Source: Cupriavidus sp. BIS7
Lineage (GTDB): Bacteria; Pseudomonadota; Gammaproteobacteria; Burkholderiales; Burkholderiaceae
DNA length: 64,000 nt
Direction: 5' to 3'
Assembly: GCF_000292345.1 (NCBI RefSeq)
Contig: NZ_ALOU01000009.1
Coordinates: forward strand, 1 to 64,000
The translations under genes were made by a program, and so were the position numbers. This document shows, piece after piece, positions 50,917 through 60,649 of this stretch (position 1 is its first letter; each line of letters starts with the position of its first letter). The notes below the pieces were generated by a model. It did not search any database. It was not told the origin of the DNA and worked only from the letters and a program-made list of their open reading frames with translations.

Positions 50917-52551
50917 ATGGAACATAGCGAAACTTTCGACTACGTGGTGATCGGCGCCGGCTCGTCGGGCGCCACGCTCGCCACGCGCCTGGCCGAGCGC
51001 AACGCGGGCTCCGTGCTGCTGCTCGAGGCGGGCGCCCCGCGCGACCGCGATTTCTGGGTCAAGGTGCCGATCGGCGTGGCCAAGCTGCTGCAGGACGACC
51101 GGTACGTGTGGAAGTTCAACACCGAGCCGCAGCGTGGGCTTGCCGACCAGACAATCTACTGGCCGCGCGGCCGCATGCCCGGCGGTTCGAGTTCCGTCAA
51201 CGGCATGATCTACGTACGGGGGGAACCTGCCGAGTTCGATCACTGGGCCGAGCTTGGCAATCGGGGCTGGGACTACGTTTCGCTGCTGCCCTACTTCCGT
51301 CGGCTGGAGACAGCCGCCGTCGGCGACGACGCCTACCGCGGCCGCGGCGGCCCGATCCAGGTCTCGTCGCTCGCCGACCAGCATCCGAACCCGCTGAGCA
51401 ACGCGTTCATCGCAGCATGCGAGAGCGCCGGCATCCCGGCCACCGCCGACTACAACGGCGCCGCCTACGAGGGCGTGAGCTACCTGCAACTGTCAACGGG
51501 CGGCGGCGAGCGCTGCAGCACCGCGGCGGGCTACCTGCGCGGCCGGCGCCAGCGCAACCTGCACCTGGCTACCGAAGCGCTTGCCACGCGCCTGCTGTTC
51601 AACGGCAAGCGCGTGAGCGGCGTCGAATACGTCCAGGGCGGCAGAACGCGGCGTGTGATTGCGGCGCGCGAGGTCATCGTCAGTGCCGGCCCGATCAAGT
51701 CGCCCCAACTGCTGGAACTGTCCGGCATCGGTGACGCAACACGGCTCCAGGACCTTGGCATTGCCGTGCGCCAGCATCTGCCGGGCGTCGGCGAGAACCT
51801 GATCGACCACGTGCAGTCGCGCATCACGTTCGCGTGCTCGCAGGCCATCACACTCAACGAGGTCATGCACAGCCCGTTGCGCCAGGCGCTGATGGGCGCA
51901 CGGTACCTGCTGACGCGGCGCGGCATCATGTCGACGTCCACCGTCACGGCGCACGCGCTCGCGCGCTCGGGCCCGCAGCATGCGCGGCCCAGCGTCAAGA
52001 TCCAGATCGGCCATATCAGCGGCGCCGACCGCTACGCCGGCAAGGGCTTCGGACTCGACAAGTTCCCGGGCTTCAACGTTGGCTTCTTCCAGCTTCGTCC
52101 AGAGTCGCGCGGCCACCTGCACATTCGCGGCACGGACCCGCGTGAGGCGCCGATGATCGAGCCACGCTACATGAGCGCGGAAGCCGACCAGCAGGTCATG
52201 CTCGAAGCCATCCGCCTGTCGCGCGAGATCGTCAGGCAGCCGGCCATGGCGGCGTTCGTCGCGCGCGAGACACGGCCAGGCATCGACGTGCAGGACGACG
52301 CGGGACTGATGGCGTACATCCGCAAGTCGGGCCAGACAAGCTGGCATCCGATTGGCACCTGCAAGATGGGCGTCGATGCCATGTCGGTGGTCGATCCCGA
52401 ACTGAGGGTGCACGGCTTCGATGGATTGCGCGTGGTCGACTCCTCGATCATGCCGACGATGTGCTCGCCAAACACCAACGCGGCATCGATCATGATCGGC
52501 GAGAAGGCTGCCGACCTGATCCTGTCCGCGCACGCGTCGGGGAGGTCCTGA
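50917..52551 (+). CDS. GMC-family FAD alcohol dehydrogenase/oxidase
   Basis: A 544-residue glucose-methanol-choline oxidoreductase. GAGSSGATLATRLAE at the start binds FAD, RMPGGSSSVNGMIYVRG is the family signature, and the active-site pair is His477 (SWHPIGTCKMG) and Asn521 (SPNTNAAS). It oxidises a primary alcohol to an aldehyde, probably passing electrons to a quinone or cytochrome. It lies 22 nt after the aldehyde dehydrogenase gene, so together they convert an alcohol to an acid. Choline dehydrogenase is one relative; other alcohols are equally possible. Confidence 0.9.
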   Translation: MEHSETFDYVVIGAGSSGATLATRLAERNAGSVLLLEAGAPRDRDFWVKVPIGVAKLLQDDRYVWKFNTEPQRGLADQTIYWPRGRMPGGSSSVNGMIYVRGEPAEFDHWAELGNRGWDYVSLLPYFRRLETAAVGDDAYRGRGGPIQVSSLADQHPNPLSNAFIAACESAGIPATADYNGAAYEGVSYLQLSTGGGERCSTAAGYLRGRRQRNLHLATEALATRLLFNGKRVSGVEYVQGGRTRRVIAAREVIVSAGPIKSPQLLELSGIGDATRLQDLGIAVRQHLPGVGENLIDHVQSRITFACSQAITLNEVMHSPLRQALMGARYLLTRRGIMSTSTVTAHALARSGPQHARPSVKIQIGHISGADRYAGKGFGLDKFPGFNVGFFQLRPESRGHLHIRGTDPREAPMIEPRYMSAEADQQVMLEAIRLSREIVRQPAMAAFVARETRPGIDVQDDAGLMAYIRKSGQTSWHPIGTCKMGVDAMSVVDPELRVHGFDGLRVVDSSIMPTMCSPNTNAASIMIGEKAADLILSAHASGRS

Positions 52552-52660
52552 CCGAACTACGAGATCCCAGCCGGACGCGCGACTCACGCGCCGCAGTATC
52601 AACATCAAACGTCCGCGACAGCTTCCAACATAGGAAGCGGCGAGGCAACGAGGAGACAAA

Positions 52661-53929
52661 ATGACGCAACAAAAATCGCTGCCGGCCGTGGGCCGGTGGA
52701 CCTATATCGCCCTGGTGTTCGGCGCCGCACTCGGCATGTTTGCGGGCCTCACGTCTTACCACGCGGCCGGCGGCCTGTTCGCCAGGCCCGTGGGCGCGGA
52801 GTTCGGATGGGGGCGCTCGCTGGCATCGATGTCGTACTCGGCTTCGATGATGGGGCTTGCACTGGGCGGCCCGCTGATCGGCATGCTGATGGACCGTTTC
52901 GGCATCCGGCGCGTGATCCTCGTGCTCGGCGTCACCTACGGGCTGGCCGTGATGGCGATGTCGCAGCAGAACGGCAGCATCGCGATGTGGATCGGACTCT
53001 CCGCAATCGTGGGCGTCTCTGGCACATCGGTATCCGTGGTCGGCTACCTGACCGTGCTGCCGCAATGGTTTGACCGGCGCCTAGGCCTGTCGCTCGCGCT
53101 GGCGATGTGCGGGCTGGGCGTGGGCACCATGGTGGTGCCGCAGTTCGTCCAGTACATCATCAGCCATTACGGCTGGCGCGCCGCCTACGCAACGCTCGGT
53201 GCGGGATCGATTCCGCTGACGCTGATAGCCTGCGCACTGATCCGCGAGCGCATCAAGGTTGCACCGCGCAACAGCCGCAACAGCCGCGGCGGCGCAGCTG
53301 CCGTCGACGGCATGACGCTCGGCGAAGCACTGCGCAACTATCGCCTGTGGGCCATCTGGCTGATCTTCCTGATCGGTTCGACGTGCACGCTGGCGCTCGT
53401 TCCGCAACTGGCTGCAATGTTCGCCGACCACGGATTCACGGCGTCCGACGCTGCACGTGGCGCCTCAACGCTCGGCATTGGCCTGCTCGCCGGCCGCCTG
53501 CTGACCGGCCTGCTGCTTGACCGCATCCACGCGGCTATCGTGACAATCATCTTCTTCGTCGCGGGTGTCGCCGGTCTGCTGCTGCTGCGTGGCACGCATG
53601 ACCTGAACGGCCTGCTGCTGGCCGCCGCGCTGGTCGGTCTGACGATCGGCGCCGAGGGCGACCTCATTTCCTATCTCGTTCGCTCGTACTTCGGTCTGCG
53701 TGCATTCGGCACCCTCTACGGCCTCGCGTTCTCGGGCTACGGCCTTGGCGCCGTGATCGGCCCCGTGACGACCGGCGCCTGGTTTGACCACTACGGCAGC
53801 TACGACACGCCGCTGCTTATCATGTCCGGCATGCTGCTGGGAGCCTGCGCGCTCACGCTGACGCTTGGCCGCTATCGCCGTGCCGCTCCGGCGCCCACCG
53901 GCGTGGAGTCTTCGCTTCATGGCGCCTGA
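52661..53929 (+). CDS. MFS transporter (OFA/monocarboxylate type)
   Basis: A 422-residue twelve-helix major facilitator protein. Helix 1 to 2 gives GAALGMFAGLTSYHAAGGLFARPVGAEFGWGR, typical of the OFA/monocarboxylate branch; the loop after helix 2 has GMLMDRFGIRR. AGGAGACAAA precedes the ATG. It lies 109 nt after the GMC gene and overlaps the next gene by 11 nt. It probably takes up the acid, or the alcohol's precursor, of this operon. Confidence 0.87.
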   Translation: MTQQKSLPAVGRWTYIALVFGAALGMFAGLTSYHAAGGLFARPVGAEFGWGRSLASMSYSASMMGLALGGPLIGMLMDRFGIRRVILVLGVTYGLAVMAMSQQNGSIAMWIGLSAIVGVSGTSVSVVGYLTVLPQWFDRRLGLSLALAMCGLGVGTMVVPQFVQYIISHYGWRAAYATLGAGSIPLTLIACALIRERIKVAPRNSRNSRGGAAAVDGMTLGEALRNYRLWAIWLIFLIGSTCTLALVPQLAAMFADHGFTASDAARGASTLGIGLLAGRLLTGLLLDRIHAAIVTIIFFVAGVAGLLLLRGTHDLNGLLLAAALVGLTIGAEGDLISYLVRSYFGLRAFGTLYGLAFSGYGLGAVIGPVTTGAWFDHYGSYDTPLLIMSGMLLGACALTLTLGRYRRAAPAPTGVESSLHGA

Positions 53930-55256
53930 TGGCGCAGAACTGGCGGTCGCCCTGGGCGACCGCCAGGCGTCTCTCGACCATCCGCTGCGCGCCGAGCTGG
54001 CGAACGAACTGCACGCGCGGCCGTTCCTTCGCATAGCCGGCCCGGCCGCGGTGGCGCACTACGCGATCTACGCCGATGGCGACACCGCCGTGCATGGCGA
54101 ACTGCTTGGCGCGTTGTGCCGGCTCACCGGCCTCCCCGCGCCCGCAAGCGATGCCACGCACTACACGGCCCGCTGGAACGGCGACCGCCAGTTCAAATGG
54201 GAACGCCACACGGAGTTTTCGACGTTCACGTTCGTTGCAAGCCGTGGCGGCAATGACTGCTTCTCCGAACACGCCACGGCGCATGTGCCGTCAGCCTGGT
54301 TTGATGCGCTGGAAAACAAGCGGTTTGTCGCCATCCGCATCGAACTCGTCCCCGGCGACGCTGCGGAGCCGGCGCGGCAGCATCCCGGCGCCTGGATCGA
54401 CCGGGCGTCGATGGTCGGCAGCCGGGTGCTCGGCGGCGCGCAAGTGTTCAGCGACTGGACCATCCAGCCCGACGGCTTCCTGCGCTTTCTCGTGATCGAC
54501 AACGGCCTTCGGCAGGTGCAAAGCGGCAGGCTCCTGCAGCGCCTGTGCGAGATCGAGACCTACCGGATGATGGCCCTGCTGGCGCTGCCCGCCGCGCGCG
54601 AACTCGGCATGGAACTCGATGCGCTGCAACGCTCGCTCTCCCCGCTTGTACGCAGCATGGACGAGCCCCACGGCCGGGATCACGACGCCGCGCTGCTGGC
54701 CCGGCTCACCCACCTTGCAGCGCGCATCGAATCGCTCGCGGACGCCGGCTCGCGCTTCAGCGCGGCGCGTGCCTACGAGGGTCTGGTGCTTGCGCGCATC
54801 CAGGAACTGCGCGAGGAGCGGCTCGAAGGCATGCCGACGATTGCCGAGTTCCTCGAACGCCGTTTCGGCCCGGCCATGGCGATGTGCAGGACGGCGTGGC
54901 TGCGGCATGAACAGGTGGCCGCCCGCGTGGCGCGCGCGGTCGACCTGCTGCGAACGCGCGTCAGCGTGGCGCAGGAGGAAGACACCACGCGCCTGCTCGC
55001 TGGCATGAACCGTACCGCGCGCAGCCAGTTGCGGCTTCAGCACGCGGTGGAGGGCCTGTCGGTGGCGGCAATCTCGTATTACGTGCTTTCCCTGTCCGGC
55101 GCGGCGCTGCGCTCGCTTCATGCAGCGCATTACGTTGCCGACGCCGATATCGTCGAAGGCCTGCTGATCGTGCCGGTCATCCTGGCCGTGCTGTTTGTCA
55201 TGCGTCGCAGGCGGCAGGCCGGGGAGACAGCCACTGGCCAGACCGTGCCAGAATAG
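53919..55256 (+). CDS. DUF3422-family membrane protein
   Basis: A 445-residue protein matching the DUF3422 family (COG4949): an N-terminal soluble domain (LANELHARPFLRIAGPAAVAHYAI), a large helical middle part with ERLEGMPTIAEFLERRFGPAM and RVARAVDLLRTRVSV, and two C-terminal hydrophobic segments (AISYYVLSLSGAALRSL, LLIVPVILAVLFVM) ending in a basic tail. The ATG at 53919 has GGAG 10 nt upstream and overlaps the MFS gene. Function unknown; its presence in the operon ties it to transport or sensing. Confidence 0.8.
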   Translation: MAPDGAELAVALGDRQASLDHPLRAELANELHARPFLRIAGPAAVAHYAIYADGDTAVHGELLGALCRLTGLPAPASDATHYTARWNGDRQFKWERHTEFSTFTFVASRGGNDCFSEHATAHVPSAWFDALENKRFVAIRIELVPGDAAEPARQHPGAWIDRASMVGSRVLGGAQVFSDWTIQPDGFLRFLVIDNGLRQVQSGRLLQRLCEIETYRMMALLALPAARELGMELDALQRSLSPLVRSMDEPHGRDHDAALLARLTHLAARIESLADAGSRFSAARAYEGLVLARIQELREERLEGMPTIAEFLERRFGPAMAMCRTAWLRHEQVAARVARAVDLLRTRVSVAQEEDTTRLLAGMNRTARSQLRLQHAVEGLSVAAISYYVLSLSGAALRSLHAAHYVADADIVEGLLIVPVILAVLFVMRRRRQAGETATGQTVPE

Positions 55257-55287
55257 GCGGCTACAGCGTCACGTCCGGGAGGACCGC

Positions 55288-56208
55288 ATGCCCAACCCCT
55301 ATAACGAGAGCCGAATCGCCTACCTGTACGAAGCCGTGCGCTGCGGCACGGTACGCGCAGCGGCCGACTTCCTGAGCATCGCGCCCTCGGCCGTGAGCCG
55401 GCAGATCGCGCTGCTGGAGGAGGAACTGGCCACGCCGCTCATCGAACGCAACAAGCGCGGTGTCAAACCGACCGAGGCCGGCGCGCTATTGCTCGAGTAT
55501 TTTTCCCAGCAACGCGCCCACCAGGCCGATCTCGTCTCCAAGATCCAGGAATTGCGCGGACTGCGCCGCGGCAAGGTCACCGTTGTCATGGGCGAAGGCT
55601 TTGCGTCGACGATGATCGGCGGCCCGATTCGCCAGTTCCGGGAAAGCCACCCGGAAATCACACTTACCGTGGACGTGTGCAGCACCAACGAAGTGGTGCG
55701 CCGTGTGGCCGAGGACGAGGCCGACATCGGGCTCGCATTCAATCCGTCACCAGACCCGAAGGTTGTCAGCCGCGCGGGGTCGCGCCAGCCAATGCACGCG
55801 ATCGTGTCGCGCGATTTTCCGCTCGCCGGCAAGGTCGGATCTGTCACGCTGCAGGACTTGCTGCCCTATCCGCTGGCACTCACGCATCCGGAGCATGGCA
55901 CACGGCGCCTGGTGGACGCCGCGATGCAACTCGACCGGGTCAGGCTGACGCCAGCGCTGACCACCAACTCGGCCACCATACTCAAGCTGTTCATCATCAA
56001 CAGCCTCGGCTTCACGTTCCTGACACGGATTGCGGTCGCTCCCGAACTGGCGGCCGGCGAACTGGCCGCGATCCCCGTTGAGAACCAGATGCTGCAAAGT
56101 CCCGAAGCCCACCTGATCACGCGCGTGGGCCGCCAGCTTTCCCCGGCGGCAAACCGGCTGCTGCAGCGGCTTGCCGCGCAGATCCATCAGTACGACGCGG
56201 CGCTCTGA
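55288..56208 (+). CDS. LysR-family transcriptional regulator
   Basis: A 306-residue LysR-type regulator, started at the ATG at 55288 with GGGAGG upstream. The helix-turn-helix is GTVRAAADFLSIAPSAVSRQIALLEEELATPL, and the effector domain (GKVTVVMGEGFASTMIGGPI, TLTVDVCSTNEVVRRV) follows. It comes last in the operon of ALDH, GMC, MFS and DUF3422 genes, so it likely controls it, with the palindrome at 49270-49290 as a possible site. It is 31 nt from the DUF3422 gene. Confidence 0.9.
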   Translation: MPNPYNESRIAYLYEAVRCGTVRAAADFLSIAPSAVSRQIALLEEELATPLIERNKRGVKPTEAGALLLEYFSQQRAHQADLVSKIQELRGLRRGKVTVVMGEGFASTMIGGPIRQFRESHPEITLTVDVCSTNEVVRRVAEDEADIGLAFNPSPDPKVVSRAGSRQPMHAIVSRDFPLAGKVGSVTLQDLLPYPLALTHPEHGTRRLVDAAMQLDRVRLTPALTTNSATILKLFIINSLGFTFLTRIAVAPELAAGELAAIPVENQMLQSPEAHLITRVGRQLSPAANRLLQRLAAQIHQYDAAL

Positions 56209-56341
56209 ACTGCGTCCGCCGGCGCTGAGCGACAAATAAAAGAGTTCATCGCCGATTTGCGGGGTCACTGAGAAATGACGTCAGTCACTCGGCCCCGGAT
56301 CTTCAATGACCACGGGGACATCTGCCGCGCCGGTATTGCGC

Positions 56342-56593
56342 TTACGCCCGTTTGATAAGCCGGATGACAAATAGAAGAATGACTGCGCCGACCAATGCCG
56401 TGATGATCGAAACAATCCACCCTCCCCCTGTCGAAATGCCAAGTACGCCCGCAAGCCAACCGCCAATGAACGCGCCCGCAATACCTACGATGATGTCAAC
56501 AATCAAGCCGAAGCCGCCGCCTTTCACCACGACTCCCGCCAACCACCCTGCAATCGCGCCTATCACAATCCAGGCAATCAAACCGTGTTCCAT
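56342..56593 (-). CDS. GlsB/YeaQ/YmgE-family stress membrane protein
   Basis: An 83-residue transglycosylase-associated membrane protein with three helices: IAWIVIGAIAGWLAGVVV, LIVDIIVGIAGAFIGGWLAGV and IITALVGAVILLFVIRLI, and glycine motifs GGGFG/GGW. Members are induced by stress and stationary phase in the inner membrane. A stand-alone gene. The clear helix and glycine pattern makes the family secure, though the function is not. Confidence 0.9.
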   Translation of the reverse strand: MEHGLIAWIVIGAIAGWLAGVVVKGGGFGLIVDIIVGIAGAFIGGWLAGVLGISTGGGWIVSIITALVGAVILLFVIRLIKRA

Positions 56594-57101
56594 GATTTCT
56601 CGCTCCCGGTTTATTGGTCTCCAACGAGATTCACGACGAGACGTCGTTCCGGTCGATCTCCATTGCCCTCCGGCACTTCACTAAAATCGAAGTGCGTCTT
56701 GCATGAAGTTCAAAAAGAAGCCGCGCCCCAGAGAAAGTGCGGCCCTTTGAATTCTGTCGGATTGGTCGACATCTGGTGACTTCTCCGAGAATACGCATTA
56801 CCGGCGCTTGTGCCATGGGACGTTAGGCTTAGATGGCTGCCTCGCGGTCGCTGCGGTCGACGATCCGAACTGCCCGCCACTAGGCCACCGATGTCTCTGA
56901 ACGACCCACAAGAGACCTACAGCATTGCGAAAGATCCGTCCGCTTTCAGATCCCTTTCCGCCGTCGGCAAGTTTCAGGGGGGGGCGGCTAGCTGCAGCCG
57001 GGCGGGTGCGCGGATGCGAAATGGTGTCGGGCTCGCATTCGGGTGAAGCCAGTGGCAAGGTGACCTATCCTGATATGTAACAGCGAGCGGAGGGCATGGT
57101 C
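56594..57101. other. Gene-free intergenic stretch
   Basis: About 500 bp with no frame showing both a ribosome site and similarity. It must hold the divergent promoters of the GlsB-like and kelch genes. I saw no clear terminator, repeat or known site. Confidence 0.5.
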
Positions 57102-59012
57102 ATGCGGACAAGTCGTTACCTGAATATCCTGCTTGTACCGCTGGCCCTGCTTGCGGCTGGATGCCATGGCGGTGGCGGCAACGGCCCCACATCGACGGCG
57201 CCTGCCGGCCTGCACGAACGCGAGTCATCGGTGGTGTACGCGGAGGGTACCGAAATCATCCCCGATACAGTGAGCAGCAGTGGCGGTCCCATCACCCAAT
57301 GCAGCGTGTCGCCGCCGCTGCCTGCGGGCCTGGTCCTGGATCCTCAGACTTGCGCGATCACCGGCACTCCCACCACCACCGCCAAGGCCACGCTCTACAC
57401 GATCACCGCCTGCAATGCGACGGGCTGCGCCAGTACCGGGTTGGAGCTTGAGGTCAAGGCGACCGCCATTGCGCCGGATACCCTGAGCTACCTGGACAGC
57501 TCGGTCATCTACGTGGCCAACGCGCCGATCACGCCCAACACGCCGATCACCACGGGCGGCGAGATCACGCAGTACAGCGTGTCGCCTGCGCTACCGGCGG
57601 GCCTCACCCTGGACCCTCAGACCGGGATCATTACCGGCACGCCGACGGCCGTGACTGCGCCAGCGGTCTACACGGTCACCGGCAGCAACAGCGTGGACAG
57701 CCTCCAGACGCAACTCACTCTCGAGGTGCAGGCACAAGTCGTGCCGCCAACCGGTCTCACCTATTCGGACGTAGTGCCGGTGTATATCATTGGCCGTCCC
57801 GTTGTGATTGATGAACCTCAGTACACTGGCGGCGAAATTACCCAGTTCACCGTGTCGCCAGCGCTGCCGGCCGGGTTGAGCATCGATGCGCTGACCGGGG
57901 AGATCAGCGGCACACCAACCACACCACAGGCTCCGACAGTCTTTACCATCACTGGCAGTAATGCCGCGGGAAGCGTGGCAACGCAGATAACGATTGATGT
58001 AGACACCGCTGCGATAGGCGAATCGGATCCTGCGGATGCCATGAACCAGGGACGCTTCCTGCATACCACTACCCTGCTAAATGACGGCACGGTACTTGCC
58101 GTTGGAGGATTCAATCGGGGCTCCCTGTCTTCCGTTGAATCCTATAATCCGGCGACGGATACCTGGACATCAGTTGCCAGCCTCAGCCAGGTACGTGATA
58201 GCCACACAGCTACCTTGCTACCTGATGGCACAGTGCTGGTCGCTGGAGGTGAATCCAGGGCTACTTCTGCGTTGAGCTCAGATGAGATCTATGATCCTTC
58301 AACGAAAACCTGGTCGGCAACAGGCAACTTGAATCAGGCGCGTGATATTCATACTGCTACCTTGCTACCTGATGGTACGGTACTGGTGGCTGGTGGTCAG
58401 AATGCCGGTGCGGCTCCCTTGGCGTCCGCTGAGATATACGATCCGGCAACACGAGCATGGACCCTCACTGGCAGCCTGAGTCAGGCACGTTACTCCCATT
58501 GCGCTGTCCTGTTGAATACGGGCAAGGTGCTTGTAGTTGGAGGAACGGCCACGAGTGCCACAACCCGTCTTGCTTCAGCCGAGCTATATGATCCTGCAAC
58601 AAAAACATGGACCGCAACGGGCAGCCTGAATCAGGCACGTAGCATCTTTTCCCTTTCCTTGTTACCCGATGGCAGGGTGCTGGCATCAGGCGGATCTGAT
58701 GGAACCAATACGCTTGCGTCTGCTGAAATATATGATCCAGTTACAGGGGTATGGACCCCGACTGGCAGCATGAAGACGGCACGTAAATTCCATACCTCTA
58801 CCTTTCTAGCTGATGGCAGGGTTCTTGTTGCCGGTGGGAGCGGCCCAAGTGACCTGGCTTCAAGTGAACTGTTTGATGAGGCTTCTGGTACATGGTCTTT
58901 GACTGGTAGCCTACTTCTGGCTCGCAGCAAGCATACCGCCGTATTGCTTCCGAATAGTCACGTGCTTCTGGTAGGTGGACAGTTTGGCCTGGCATCATCT
59001 GAACTCCATTGA
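57102..59012 (+). CDS. Lipoprotein with Ig-like (He_PIG) and kelch repeats
   Basis: A 636-residue lipoprotein (signal LNILLVPLALLAAGC, lipidated Cys about residue 21). Three He_PIG-type Ig-like repeats of about 85 residues follow (each with ITQ..VSP.LPAGL..D..TG.I.GTPT). From about residue 312 there are six full kelch-like blades (ARxxHTATLLPDGTVLVAGG pattern, then a YDPxTxTWxxTGSL strand) and a partial seventh, suggesting a closed seven-blade propeller. The ATG at 57102 has better spacing to GGAGGG than the ATG at 57096. Likely exposed at the cell surface as an adhesin or binding protein. The 3' part is less GC-rich than its surroundings. Confidence 0.8.
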   Translation: MRTSRYLNILLVPLALLAAGCHGGGGNGPTSTAPAGLHERESSVVYAEGTEIIPDTVSSSGGPITQCSVSPPLPAGLVLDPQTCAITGTPTTTAKATLYTITACNATGCASTGLELEVKATAIAPDTLSYLDSSVIYVANAPITPNTPITTGGEITQYSVSPALPAGLTLDPQTGIITGTPTAVTAPAVYTVTGSNSVDSLQTQLTLEVQAQVVPPTGLTYSDVVPVYIIGRPVVIDEPQYTGGEITQFTVSPALPAGLSIDALTGEISGTPTTPQAPTVFTITGSNAAGSVATQITIDVDTAAIGESDPADAMNQGRFLHTTTLLNDGTVLAVGGFNRGSLSSVESYNPATDTWTSVASLSQVRDSHTATLLPDGTVLVAGGESRATSALSSDEIYDPSTKTWSATGNLNQARDIHTATLLPDGTVLVAGGQNAGAAPLASAEIYDPATRAWTLTGSLSQARYSHCAVLLNTGKVLVVGGTATSATTRLASAELYDPATKTWTATGSLNQARSIFSLSLLPDGRVLASGGSDGTNTLASAEIYDPVTGVWTPTGSMKTARKFHTSTFLADGRVLVAGGSGPSDLASSELFDEASGTWSLTGSLLLARSKHTAVLLPNSHVLLVGGQFGLASSELH

Positions 59013-59208
59013 TGCCGAGAGACCGGCGAGCTGAGTCACCGCATCGCGCGTCGAGGTCGGCCAGCGCGGCTTCCTTTGTCGCTGGCCGTCGGATCGCGGC
59101 TGTCCGCTTGCGAAAGCTCTTCGGTCCTATGGCACGACACGCCGAACGACCCTTCCTGGCCGAACCCAGCCGCCGACCCAGCAGCCTTCCCTGCAAATCG
59201 GCGATAAA

Positions 59209-59236
59209 CCAAAAAAAAACCGGCCTTGCGGCCGGC
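59209..59236 (-). terminator. Rho-independent terminator
   Basis: On the minus strand CCGGCC, a GCAA loop and GGCCGG are followed by nine T. It lies 31 nt past the stop of the DUF1329 gene and is the clearest terminator in the window. Confidence 0.9.
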
Positions 59237-59266
59237 TCAAGCTCAACGCCATTGGAGATTGGAGAT

Positions 59267-60649
59267 TCAGTTGCCCGCGCCGCGCAGTGCGTCAGGGGCG
59301 AAATACGCCTCCACGTACTTCGGATCGCTGTTCAGGCGCGGCGGCTGGCCTTCGTTGGTCAGGCGGTCTGCCAGGTACGCGCCCGAGATCAGGTCGTGGT
59401 AGAACACCGTGGTCGGGTAGAAGCGGCGTGCGTCATAGGCGTACACATTGGCCTGGATATTGGTGCGCCACAGCTGGCCGCGGCTGTCGTAGTTGTCGGC
59501 CAGCACGCCATACCAGGAATCCTCGTCGATGTAGATCACGCGCTTCGCATACTGGTGGCGGAAGCCCTTCTTGAGCGTGGCCTCGAGTACCCACACGCGG
59601 TGCAGCTCGTAGCGCATGTGCGTCGGATCGGCGTGCCCCTTTGTCAGCAGATCCTGGTACTTGATCGACGGCGAGCTCATTGCGTAGTTGTCGTACGGCA
59701 CATAGACCTCGCGCTTGTCGACGATCTTCCAGTCGTAGCGCTCGGGCGAGCCGTTGAAGAAGTGATCGTCATCGACGGTACGGAAGCCGCCCGGACCGAA
59801 CGGCTGGTCATAGCCATACTCCGGCGCCTGGCGCACGCGCCGCGTGCCCGGGTTGTAGGACCATGCGCGGTTAGTGTCCGGCTCGGCGCTGTCGTACAGC
59901 GAGAAGCCGGTGATGATCGAACCGCGATCGCGCAGCGGCAACTCGGTGTACATGCGGTAGAACGTGCGCGTGTTCAGCGGTGCCTTGGGATCGAACTGAG
60001 CGGTATCCTTGGGCGACCAGATCTCGTACTTGACCTTGCCCCAGGCAATCTTGCCGTCCGCGTAGACCACGGCCTGGTCATAGACCGCGCGCTCGCTTTC
60101 GATGGAAGAGGCGAAACGCAGGTTCCACAGCAGTTCCAGCCCCGTCTTGGGGATCGGGTACGGCAGCGTCGGCGCGCTGTTCTTCACGCCGTTACCTTCG
60201 CCCAGCATCTCGATCTGCGGCGCGTAGGTGCGGATGGCCTTGTAGGTGCCGTCGTCATAGCGGAAGTCCCGATGCGTGGCGTAGACCGGCATCTTGAACG
60301 TGTCCGGATACTTCTTGAACAGCGCCTTCATCCCCTCGCTCAGCTGCTTCTCGTACTGCGCCATGTTCTGCGCCGTAATCGTGAACAGCGGCTTCTCGTC
60401 GGCGTACGGGTCGGGATAGCGCTCGCCAGACTTGTAGCTCAGGCCGCCCGGCGTACCGAGCCACTTGCCGCTCCATGCGGGAATCATGCCGTCTTTGCTT
60501 GCTGCGCGCTCCGCGCCCATGGGCGTGAGGTTGCCGTCAAGCTGCTTCAGGTCGTCTGGGGTGATCCTGGCCGTGGCCATCGTCGCGGCCAGCGCACCGG
60601 CCGCCAGCACGCCGGCGTGCAGCAGCATCTTCAGTGGTCGGGCTTGCAT
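59267..60649 (-). CDS. DUF1329-family exported protein
   Basis: A 460-residue DUF1329 protein, started at the ATG at 60649 (AGGAGA upstream); a reading from 60823 has no ribosome site. The signal peptide is KMLLHAGVLAAGALAATMATA. Family words: GKWLGTPGGLSYKSGERYPDP, YPIPKTGLELLWNLRF and a Tyr/Trp-rich beta end (GYDQPFGPGGFRTVDDDHFF, YDWKIVDKREVYVPYDNYAM). These proteins, with a LolA-like fold, are found with DUF1302 barrels and RND exporters in hydrophobic-compound (steroid, terpene) pathways. No partner lies in the window. A link to steroid handling is an inference. Confidence 0.85.
   Translation of the reverse strand: MQARPLKMLLHAGVLAAGALAATMATARITPDDLKQLDGNLTPMGAERAASKDGMIPAWSGKWLGTPGGLSYKSGERYPDPYADEKPLFTITAQNMAQYEKQLSEGMKALFKKYPDTFKMPVYATHRDFRYDDGTYKAIRTYAPQIEMLGEGNGVKNSAPTLPYPIPKTGLELLWNLRFASSIESERAVYDQAVVYADGKIAWGKVKYEIWSPKDTAQFDPKAPLNTRTFYRMYTELPLRDRGSIITGFSLYDSAEPDTNRAWSYNPGTRRVRQAPEYGYDQPFGPGGFRTVDDDHFFNGSPERYDWKIVDKREVYVPYDNYAMSSPSIKYQDLLTKGHADPTHMRYELHRVWVLEATLKKGFRHQYAKRVIYIDEDSWYGVLADNYDSRGQLWRTNIQANVYAYDARRFYPTTVFYHDLISGAYLADRLTNEGQPPRLNSDPKYVEAYFAPDALRGAGN

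Noticed and set aside
48246-50918. An 890-codon open frame on the minus strand
   Set aside because: It covers parts of two well-supported plus-strand genes and the gap between them; a shadow of their codon bias, with no recognisable domain.
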